6,506 nt of DNA from Bifidobacterium breve (GTDB lineage Bacteria > Actinomycetota > Acidimicrobiia > Acidimicrobiales > Ilumatobacteraceae). The position numbers and the translations under genes were made by a program. Below the pieces are notes generated by a model, which worked only from the letters and a program-made list of their open reading frames with translations, ran no database searches and was not told where the DNA came from. Positions 1 through 5,104 of this stretch are shown piece by piece. Location of the stretch: assembly GCA_945889575.1 (NCBI GenBank), contig CAMDBY010000097.1:1-6506 (forward strand), read 5' to 3'. How positions within the stretch are numbered: position 1 is the stretch's first letter; each line of letters opens with the position of its first letter.

Positions 1-135
1 ACTATCGGTGAGTGTGCCGACTTGACGAAGGCCAATTGCATCTTCGACCCACACGTGTTTTCCACCCACGACCATTATTTCGCTGATGTCTGGATCATCA
101 ATATGTGTTTGGAGTGGTCCGAGACCATGGTGCAT
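1..135 (-). CDS. cpaF: CpaF/TadA-type pilus assembly ATPase, N-terminal fragment
   Basis: Partial gene: it starts at ATG 135-133 and runs off the left edge after 45 residues. The peptide begins MHHGLGPLQTHIDDPDISEI and continues with MVVGGKHVWVED. This matches the N-terminal part of CpaF/TadA secretion ATPases, where an LGPLxPLLxDPxVTEIMVNG stretch followed by a VWVER-like strand precedes the RecA-like motor. In Tad/Flp systems this hexameric cytoplasmic ATPase powers pilus assembly. The Walker motifs lie outside the window, so the call rests on this stretch only. It starts 5 bp after the stop of the ParA/CpaE-like gene and has no clear ribosome binding site, which suggests translational coupling. 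An in-frame stop at 175-177 limits any upstream extension to about 13 residues, so the N-terminal helical part common in CpaF proteins looks short or missing. Related type II/IV secretion ATPases are possible, but the ParA/CpaE-like neighbour favours CpaF. Confidence 0.8.
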   Translation of the reverse strand, partial: MHHGLGPLQTHIDDPDISEIMVVGGKHVWVEDAIGLRQVGTLTDS

Positions 136-140
136 GACAG

Positions 141-776
141 TTATGACAAAGTCATGAACGGACCGAATAATTGCTCAGCACGCGATGGCAACATTCCGGC
201 ATCCACCGCACGACTAATTGCTGGTGTGTATGGAATTTCACTTGTAATGGGCATGCCGAGAACATGGCCGACATCTTTCACGGTGAGTGCGCGACTCTCT
301 TCACACACGACAAACAACTGTGTAGGCCGTTGCATACGTGAGGCACGACGTAATGACAGATAACACGGCTTAACAACCATCGTGACATGGGAAACGGCAC
401 GACGCAGTTCGTCTGGCACGAATGTGATGCCGGCATCAATGATGATGTTCATAGGCAGAGTTGTTATGGCATTTGCCAAATCTGCCCAGCGTGGTTGGCC
501 TTCCACAAATGATGAACCACGATGCACCACGACAAGATCATTATCGAATGGTGTTCCTAGCGTGACAAGCGACTGTGCGTCGGAGGTAGAACTTTCGCTT
601 AACCAATCATTGATGCCTGGGGTTGTTGGTTCTGCCATGCCGGCCGCAGCCGGAACATCTCCGCAGAGATCGATAAGAACCGTTGGAATACCACTGGCCG
701 CCAAAAGTAGGGCATAGGCAGTGGCGGTAACGGTGGTGCAGTTGCCACCTTTAGGTGACATGAAGATGGTTGACAT
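141..776 (-). CDS. ParA/CpaE-like (MinD superfamily) ATPase of a Tad pilus locus
   Basis: A 211-residue protein of the ParA/MinD/CpaE fold. The N-terminal strand and P-loop region are STIFMSPKGGNCTTV (residues 2-16). The deviant Walker A signature KGG with lysine 9 is present, but the usual KGGxGKTT is shortened to KGGNCTT, so the phosphate-binding GK pair is missing. A switch I-like segment VLIDLCGD follows at 33-40 (Asp36), and a Walker B-like strand IIIDAG at 111-116 (Asp114). A later strand, MVVKPCYLSLRRA (133-145), fits the fold. CpaE/TadZ-type proteins localise pilus assembly at the membrane, often with atypical P-loops; that role here is inferred from the cpaF gene directly downstream. 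It is shorter than canonical CpaE and has no receiver domain. The start is supported by AGGAG 6 nt upstream of ATG 776. The gap to the upstream dehydrogenase is 53 bp, so both may share a transcript. A chromosome-partitioning ParA is less likely because of the P-loop and the neighbour. Confidence 0.78.
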   Translation of the reverse strand: MSTIFMSPKGGNCTTVTATAYALLLAASGIPTVLIDLCGDVPAAAGMAEPTTPGINDWLSESSTSDAQSLVTLGTPFDNDLVVVHRGSSFVEGQPRWADLANAITTLPMNIIIDAGITFVPDELRRAVSHVTMVVKPCYLSLRRASRMQRPTQLFVVCEESRALTVKDVGHVLGMPITSEIPYTPAISRAVDAGMLPSRAEQLFGPFMTLS

Positions 777-782
777 ATGTGA

Positions 783-787
783 CTCCT
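783..787 (-). promoter_or_regulatory. Ribosome binding site of the ParA/CpaE-like gene
   Basis: On the minus strand AGGAG stands 6 nt before ATG 776, an ideal Shine-Dalgarno position that fixes this start. The 53-bp gap 777-829 around it shows no convincing promoter or terminator by eye. Confidence 0.7.
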
Positions 788-829
788 GTTCGTCAGAAGC
801 AATGTGTGCAACAGCATCGACATTTGGAA

Positions 830-1807
830 CTACAAATTCACCTCATTGATGAGTGGTTCACCAGCAACATAGCGAGCAAGGTTTTTCAAGAAAATCTCTT
901 CACTGCGTAATCCCGAATGGACCGATGCTGACGAACTATGTGGAGTGATGATGACATTGTCCATATCCCATAGTGGAGAATCAGGAGGCAGTGGTTCGGT
1001 GGCAAAGACGTCAAGAGCTGCTCCGGCAAGATGCCCAGACTGCAATGCCGCTATCAACGCGTCTTCGTCAACGAGTTCACCGCGACCAACGTTGATGAAA
1101 TGTGCGCCCGGCTTCATGATGGCAAACGTCTCGGCATTGAAGATCTGACGGGTGTTATCGGTAAGTGGCAGTGCGACGGCTACCCAATCAGCTCGGGCCA
1201 GCACGCTATGTAATTGGTCAAATGAAAATGTGGGGCATGGTTCATCGCCTGAAGGAGTTCGACGAATCGCTTCCACATTCATGTTGAGCGCAACGCCAAG
1301 CCGCGCAATTTCGATGCCGATGGGCCCCATGCCAATGACTGCGAGTCGTGCACCATCGAGTTCTGCGAACTCATGGCGTGTCCATTCATGTTTTTCTTGG
1401 TGCTGAAACCACGCACGAACGTTACGGCTGAGAGCCAACATGTAGAGGACAGTTGTTTGAGCGATGGGAGATGCAGTTACACCGGAAGAATTCGTGAGTC
1501 GAACTCCACGTTCCATGAGCTGAACAAAAAACGGACTATCAACACCAGCAGAAAATGTATGCATCCATTTTAATGAAGTGGCCTTAAGGACGGAGAGGGC
1601 AAAACCACGCGAGCGATCTGGCCATAAGTCACTGGAGTAAAAGACAGTGTTAATTGTGGAGATAACTTCATCCGGAAGAACTTCGTTGCCCTCATAGACG
1701 ACAGGCGTCATTCCTGGGGAAATTGCTCGAATTGCATCGGCATGGCGACCCCACACATTGTCGCTGACCAGCAACGTGATGGGTTCTTCAATCTTTGCCA
1801 TTTCCAT
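830..1807 (-). CDS. D-isomer-specific 2-hydroxyacid dehydrogenase, probably NADP-preferring
   Basis: A 325-residue cytoplasmic oxidoreductase of the D-2-hydroxyacid dehydrogenase family, which interconverts 2-oxo acids and D-2-hydroxy acids with NAD(P)H. The length is normal for the family. The flavodoxin-like substrate half is split around the Rossmann domain. The dinucleotide motif GMGPIG is at 159-164. The catalytic triad is visible: Arg242 in NVGRGELVDE, Glu271 in FATEPLP and His290 in ITPHSS. After the second Rossmann strand the protein has IRRT (181-184) where NAD-dependent members have an acidic residue; paired basic residues there are typical of NADP-using glyoxylate/hydroxypyruvate reductases (GhrA-like). 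The substrate cannot be read from the sequence. The start is uncertain: ATG 1807 and ATG 1801 (MAKIEEP) are both in frame and neither has a Shine-Dalgarno. A TAACCT hexamer at 1808-1813 would suit a leaderless message from 1801. The gene is divergent from the membrane protein at 1849 and lies 53 bp upstream of the ParA-like gene. Confidence 0.9.
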   Translation of the reverse strand: MEMAKIEEPITLLVSDNVWGRHADAIRAISPGMTPVVYEGNEVLPDEVISTINTVFYSSDLWPDRSRGFALSVLKATSLKWMHTFSAGVDSPFFVQLMERGVRLTNSSGVTASPIAQTTVLYMLALSRNVRAWFQHQEKHEWTRHEFAELDGARLAVIGMGPIGIEIARLGVALNMNVEAIRRTPSGDEPCPTFSFDQLHSVLARADWVAVALPLTDNTRQIFNAETFAIMKPGAHFINVGRGELVDEDALIAALQSGHLAGAALDVFATEPLPPDSPLWDMDNVIITPHSSSASVHSGLRSEEIFLKNLARYVAGEPLINEVNL

Positions 1808-1848
1808 AGGTTAGGTAATGGGCGAGCCACGGGCATTACCGTTGGAGC
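1808..1848. promoter_or_regulatory. Divergent promoter/operator region with a 7-bp inverted repeat
   Basis: Only 41 bp separate the two divergent start codons. The gap holds a perfect inverted repeat, GGTAATG (1814-1820) and CATTACC (1834-1840), with a 13-bp spacer, so the arm centres are 20 bp apart, about two helical turns. Hexamers fitting the actinobacterial -10 pattern TAnnnT occur on both strands exactly 6 nt from a start codon: TACCGT (1837-1842) before ATG 1849 on plus, and TAACCT (1813-1808) before ATG 1801 on minus. This would suit two leaderless transcripts. The repeat itself is seen directly; its role as operator or paired promoter is inferred. Confidence 0.4.
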
Positions 1849-2823
1849 ATGCGTCTGATTTTAGGTCTTCTGTCGGTGTTGCCGTTCCCTGTGCAACACA
1901 TGGGGTCCGGTGACAGCGTGCAACCGCGCGACACGATGTCCGTGATTGACTCAATTGCGCCTGCACTTCCCGCTGGTGTTGAGGTGGACATTGTGGGCTC
2001 TGACACTTTTGTGCGCGTGCAATCGGATGGTCATGACGTGATGGTTACTGGCTACAAAGACGAGCCGTACATGCACATCACAACAAATGGTGATGTGTTT
2101 GTGAATGATGGCTCGCAAACGACTCTCATCAACGGCAATAGATACGGCGATGTTGATACCAGTTCTTTTGTAGAAAGCCCGAACCCTGTCTGGCGAAAAA
2201 TTGGAACGAATGGAATAGCCATGTGGCATGACCATCGTGTGCATTGGATGAGCCCCAAGCGGCCTGCTCCGATAGACACCGTTGGCACAGTGTTGGAATG
2301 GAAAGTTTCGATGAGTGTTGATGGGGTAGCCACAACGGTGGCGGGAACGCTTTTTCTGCGCGAAAAGTCAAGCGTGTTGTGGTGGTTAGTGGGCTTTGCT
2401 GCATTGTTGTGCGCTGTCGTGTTGTCAGTGCGGCGACAGAGAGAATTCTTTGCTGCGACATTTCTCATGTCGATGGTGGGAGTTGTTGTCGGCGTGATGC
2501 AGTTTGTTGGACTGCCAGATGGGGCGCGAATAACGCCATTGATATTGATGTTTTCAAGTGGGGCAGCAGTGGTTGCTGCAACGTCGATGTTTATGCAACG
2601 ACGCGGTCACGCTTCACAGCACATTGCTGTGTCATTGAACGCGGGCGCGGGTGCAACCTTGGTTGTGTGTGGGTGGCTATGCGCGGATCAAGTTCGTGCG
2701 GCGTATGTGCCAGGCATTGACCAAGAATGGCTGGTGCGCGTGTTGATACCTGCGTTACTGGGTATTGGCTTCGTGGCAACGATTGATGGTGTCACGCGCA
2801 TTATGCGCGGTTCGACCGACTAA
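1849..2823 (+). CDS. Actinobacterial membrane protein with WHDHRxHWM motif, function unknown
   Basis: A 324-residue predicted membrane protein. A short hydrophobic N-terminus (residues 1-16) looks like a signal peptide or anchor. It is followed by an extracytoplasmic beta-rich region (about 35-172) containing GYKDEPYMHI (69-78) and WHDHRVHWM (126-134). Five hydrophobic segments follow at about 175-194, 201-222, 228-249, 258-278 and 295-314, so the N-terminal domain should face outward. I recall uncharacterised actinobacterial proteins with the same order of a G-Y-x-x-E-P-Y segment, a WHDHRxHWM motif and a C-terminal membrane bundle; no function is established to my knowledge. Three histidines and an aspartate in nine residues make metal binding or acid-base chemistry possible, which is inference. 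The GGAG before the ATG is only 1 nt away, too close for a normal ribosome site, so a leaderless message from ATG 1849 is likelier. The gene converges on the sigma factor gene with a 3-bp gap. Confidence 0.75.
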   Translation: MRLILGLLSVLPFPVQHMGSGDSVQPRDTMSVIDSIAPALPAGVEVDIVGSDTFVRVQSDGHDVMVTGYKDEPYMHITTNGDVFVNDGSQTTLINGNRYGDVDTSSFVESPNPVWRKIGTNGIAMWHDHRVHWMSPKRPAPIDTVGTVLEWKVSMSVDGVATTVAGTLFLREKSSVLWWLVGFAALLCAVVLSVRRQREFFAATFLMSMVGVVVGVMQFVGLPDGARITPLILMFSSGAAVVAATSMFMQRRGHASQHIAVSLNAGAGATLVVCGWLCADQVRAAYVPGIDQEWLVRVLIPALLGIGFVATIDGVTRIMRGSTD

Positions 2824-2826
2824 CAG

Positions 2827-3765
2827 TTAGACGGAGAGAAGATCGCGAGCACCGGTGTCTGATGACGGGTGGCGCAACTTGCTCATGGCGCGTGCTTCAA
2901 TTTGACGAATGCGCTCACGAGTGAGGTTGAAGTGTTCGCCAACTTCTTCAAGGGTGCGACCTTCACCACTGCCACCAAGTCCGAAGCGCAAGCGCAAGAT
3001 TTCACGTTCACGTTCGTCGAGTGGTGCAAGCAAGCGCTGAATTTCTTCAGGCAGCAATGCTGTTGCAGCAGTTTCGAATGGTGATTCAGCAGAACGGTCT
3101 TCAACGACATCGCCAAGTTCAGCATCGCCGTCTTCACGAAGTGGCTCTGACAATGACAAAGGCTCAGCAGCAAAGCGCAATGCTTCGGTGACTTTGTCTT
3201 CTGGCATCTCAACTTCTTTTGCCAATTCAGCAAGAGTTGCTGTGCGACCAAACTTGAGTTCCAGGCGTGAGCGGGCTTTTTGCAAACGTGCAAGCGTGTC
3301 GCCAGCATGGACCGGCAAACGAATGGTGCGGCCGGTGTTTGCGATACCGCGAGTGATGGCCTGACGGATCCACCATGTTGCATATGTGGAGAATTTGAAA
3401 CCTTTACGCCAGTCGAATTTTTCAACGGCATGCATGAGGCCCAAGTTGCCTTCTTGAATGAGGTCAAGAAGAGGAAGACCAGATGCTTGGTATTTCTTTG
3501 CAATAGACACAACGAGACGAAGGTTCGACTGAACGAAGGCGCGCTCTGCGACTTCGCCTTCACGAATTGCTTTGCGCAGTTCACGGCGCTTGGTAGCGGT
3601 AGGGGTCTTGATCTTTGCCATTTCGGCAATGGCTTCTTTGCCGGCCTCGATGGCTTTGGCAAGACGGACTTCGTCGTCCTTAGTAAGAAGGGCATACTGA
3701 CCGATGTCTGTGAGATACAGCCGGACGAGGTCCTCTTCGTCGCGATCGACACGATCCTTTGCCAC
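2827..3765 (-). CDS. RNA polymerase sigma factor, sigma-70 family group 2 (SigA/SigB-like)
   Basis: A 312-residue sigma factor that directs RNA polymerase to promoters. Region 1.2 is at about 7-40 (DEEDLVRLYLTDIGQYALLT). Region 2 spans about 75-150: NLRLVVSIAKKY (2.1), DLIQEGNLGLMHAVEKFD (2.2), FKFSTYATWWIRQAI (2.3) and TRGIANTGRTIRLPVH (2.4). Region 3 lies at about 150-235 and region 4 at about 240-300, with the -35-binding helix-turn-helix in TLEEVGEHFNLTRERIRQIE. Regions 2.4 and 4.2 are nearly those of primary sigma factors, so it should read similar promoters. The long acidic N-terminal region 1.1 extension of principal SigA is absent, which makes a group 2 factor likelier than the housekeeping one. 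I chose GTG 3765 because GAGG lies 7 nt upstream and VAKDRVDRDEEDL resembles the usual start of this group; ATG 3801 would add 12 residues without a good ribosome site. Which conditions it serves cannot be told. Confidence 0.9.
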   Translation of the reverse strand: MAKDRVDRDEEDLVRLYLTDIGQYALLTKDDEVRLAKAIEAGKEAIAEMAKIKTPTATKRRELRKAIREGEVAERAFVQSNLRLVVSIAKKYQASGLPLLDLIQEGNLGLMHAVEKFDWRKGFKFSTYATWWIRQAITRGIANTGRTIRLPVHAGDTLARLQKARSRLELKFGRTATLAELAKEVEMPEDKVTEALRFAAEPLSLSEPLREDGDAELGDVVEDRSAESPFETAATALLPEEIQRLLAPLDEREREILRLRFGLGGSGEGRTLEEVGEHFNLTRERIRQIEARAMSKLRHPSSDTGARDLLSV

Positions 3766-3772
3766 TCTTATA

Positions 3773-3780
3773 CCTCGCCT
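3773..3780 (-). promoter_or_regulatory. Ribosome binding site deciding the GTG start of the sigma factor
   Basis: The minus strand reads AGGCGAGG here, and its GAGG ends 7 nt before GTG 3765. It favours the GTG start over the in-frame ATG at 3801, which lies upstream of this site. Confidence 0.6.
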
Positions 3781-3790
3781 AAATCTTGCA

Positions 3791-3810
3791 TCGACCACCA
3801 CACGGGTCGA
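3791..3810. repeat. 6-bp inverted repeat between the sigma factor and ABM genes
   Basis: TCGACC (3791-3796) and GGTCGA (3805-3810) are perfect inverted copies with an 8-bp spacer. They sit in the divergent gap, in the expected promoter or leader zone of the sigma factor gene and upstream of the ABM-domain gene. It could be an operator or a leader hairpin. I found no convincing -35/-10 pair on either strand, so the role is unproven, and arms of 6 bp can occur by chance. Confidence 0.35.
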
Positions 3811-3892
3811 ATATGGGCAGGCTACCTAGATGCGTGTCGGGTGCCACAGCCTGACCAAGAACATTTCGTCAACATCTGACAGAGTATGGGGA

Positions 3893-4234
3893 ATGGCTGA
3901 AAATAATCCCGAAAATGCTGATTCTGGCGAGGTAGAGCTGGTCATTGTGACGATGTCCTTCGACGCCGCCGATATGGGCGCTCTTGTTGCAATCCTGTCC
4001 AAATACATCGTGCTGACCCGAATGGAACAGGGGTGCCGCAATGTGGACATGATCGTGTCCGATACGCGCCCGAACCGAATTCTTCTGATTGAAAAATGGG
4101 AGTCCCCAGCGACACAGCAGGCCCACTTTGAGGCCGCCACCATGGTGGAAATGGCGAAGTCCTGCACTGGCATTCTGACCGGTGCTCCCGACATTGACAT
4201 ATGGCAGTCGATGAGCGCACACGACCTCATCTGA
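3893..4234 (+). CDS. Antibiotic biosynthesis monooxygenase (ABM) domain protein
   Basis: A 113-residue protein with the dimeric alpha/beta-barrel ABM fold. Strand 1 is VELVIVTMSF (residues 14-23). A helix with DMGALVAILSKYIVL follows, then the diagnostic RMEQGCRNVDMIVSD, a strand ILLIEKWES and the helix TQQAHFEAATMVEMAK. Relatives include YgiN-like quinol monooxygenases and small cofactor-free oxygenases, but many members have no known substrate, and none can be assigned here. The length is normal for a single-domain member. I chose ATG 3893 (MAENNPENAD) because the domain starts shortly after it; an in-frame ATG at 3830 would add 21 residues unlike the family. A GGGGA run directly abuts ATG 3893, too close for a standard ribosome site, so the start is only likely. 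The gene is divergent from the sigma factor gene and ends 4 bp before the convergent hotdog gene. Confidence 0.8.
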   Translation: MAENNPENADSGEVELVIVTMSFDAADMGALVAILSKYIVLTRMEQGCRNVDMIVSDTRPNRILLIEKWESPATQQAHFEAATMVEMAKSCTGILTGAPDIDIWQSMSAHDLI

Positions 4235-4238
4235 TTTA

Positions 4239-5012
4239 TTACGGCAGTGAGATAATCGCTTCATGTTCAAGAGATGCCACAACGTTGCCGTCCACCACGA
4301 TATGAAAATCAACAACGACGCGTTCGCCGTGAGCGGTAAATCTGTCGACAATAGTGCCGTGAATTTCTGCGTGTGATCCTGCAGTAACGCGTGCGTGATG
4401 GCGAATAATGCTGCGGGTGTGTACCCAACTAGATGTTGCTATTTCCGTGTGAACAACATCGTTGGCCAAAGTGGGCCAGACGGCGGGGTGCACAAGATTG
4501 TGTTGTGCGTACAACGCAAGGTCATCGCCAGCCAATAGTCCGCGGTCTGTGCCGTGAACACCCTCTAACAGTAAGTAGTGCACGGGTAAAACATCACCGG
4601 CGCGCATGGCGGGAACCGGGCCAGAATCACGCACCGCACGAAATGTTGCCCGCGGTTGATCTGGTTCTGAAGTAATTGCGTAGATCTCGACGGCATCACC
4701 ATCCGTATGAGGAACACACTGCACCGTGTCATGGTCAAAAACGGGACGTCGAAGATGTAACTCACCACCACCATGGCTCAGCCAGTGTTTGCCCCAGGCC
4801 TCAGAAACGGGGTGCGTGAGATATGCGTAGGTGGTGACACCAGCAACCAATGCGCGCGGAAAACCTGCTGCCTGAGCGCCCACATCGGTATGAATGAGGT
4901 TACGGGCATGCTCGGCAAGGTTCTGTGCGGTAACGGTCCAAGAGATGGGTAAAGACGTTTCGATGGGTTTGATTCTGACATGGACCCGACGGAGGCTGGT
5001 GCGTAATTCCAA
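4239..5012 (-). CDS. Double-hotdog MaoC-like protein, start uncertain
   Basis: The minus-strand frame ending at TAA 4241-4239 encodes two hotdog domains. The first contains NLIHTDVGAQAAGFPRALVA followed by GVTTYAYLTH, resembling the MaoC-type hydratase motif and the AYLTHP segment I recall from actinobacterial proteins. The second covers about the last 85 residues and ends EHEAIISLP. MaoC-like proteins hydrate enoyl-CoA thioesters using an Asp and a His five residues apart; here the His is present (the H of LIHTD) but the Asp position is Ala, so classic hydratase activity is doubtful. The domain begins near SWTVTAQNLAEHARN, but no ATG or GTG lies in frame just before it. TTG 5012 is the nearest accepted start and gives 257 residues; TTG 5066 is another option. 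ATG 5210 would overlap the upstream gene by about 105 bp. ATG 4981 is in the wrong frame, so a frameshift or sequence error is possible. Confidence 0.65.
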   Translation of the reverse strand: MELRTSLRRVHVRIKPIETSLPISWTVTAQNLAEHARNLIHTDVGAQAAGFPRALVAGVTTYAYLTHPVSEAWGKHWLSHGGGELHLRRPVFDHDTVQCVPHTDGDAVEIYAITSEPDQPRATFRAVRDSGPVPAMRAGDVLPVHYLLLEGVHGTDRGLLAGDDLALYAQHNLVHPAVWPTLANDVVHTEIATSSWVHTRSIIRHHARVTAGSHAEIHGTIVDRFTAHGERVVVDFHIVVDGNVVASLEHEAIISLP

Positions 5013-5045
5013 ACCCCAATGTTGATGGGGAAGCGGCTGGGGTTT
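5011..5045 (-). terminator. Overlapping hairpins after the surface protein gene, possible terminator or attenuator
   Basis: On the minus strand AAACCCCA (5045-5038) is a perfect inverted partner of TGGGGTTT (5018-5011). A second CCCCA (5030-5026) can pair with the same TGGGG in a tighter stem with a 7-nt loop, followed by TTTGGAATT. It lies about 60 nt after the stop of the surface protein gene and at the front of the hotdog gene. The U-run is short, so rho-independent termination is only possible. The rest of the gap 5046-5104 shows nothing I can name. Confidence 0.35.
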
Positions 5046-5104
5046 CAGTAAATGTTTGGAACCCAAAACCAGTTGATTTAGTCGTCCAGCATTTCTGGGA
5101 AACG

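Noticed and set aside
22..363. Plus-strand open frame opposite cpaF and the ParA-like gene
   Set aside because: It is antisense to two recognisable proteins and carries no motif of its own.
2824..2826. Terminator between the convergent membrane protein and sigma factor genes
   Set aside because: Only 3 bp separate the stops (and 4 bp at 4235-4238 for the other convergent pair), and I saw no hairpin plus T-run at either junction.
2883..3752. Long 289-residue open frame on the minus strand inside the sigma factor gene
   Set aside because: It is a frame shifted against a clear sigma-70 gene, is rich in Ser, Lys, His and Cys, and shows no domain.
3280..3879. 199-residue plus-strand open frame opposite the sigma factor start
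   Set aside because: It lies antisense to well-conserved sigma regions and has shadow-like composition with no recognisable motif.
3869..4351. 160-residue minus-strand open frame across the ABM gene and the hotdog gene end
   Set aside because: It overlaps two better-supported genes and shows no family signature.
4778..4981. Short open frame starting MSESNPSK on the minus strand as a separate small gene
   Set aside because: It overlaps the hotdog domain in another frame with no ribosome site; its ATG matters only as a possible displaced start of the hotdog gene.
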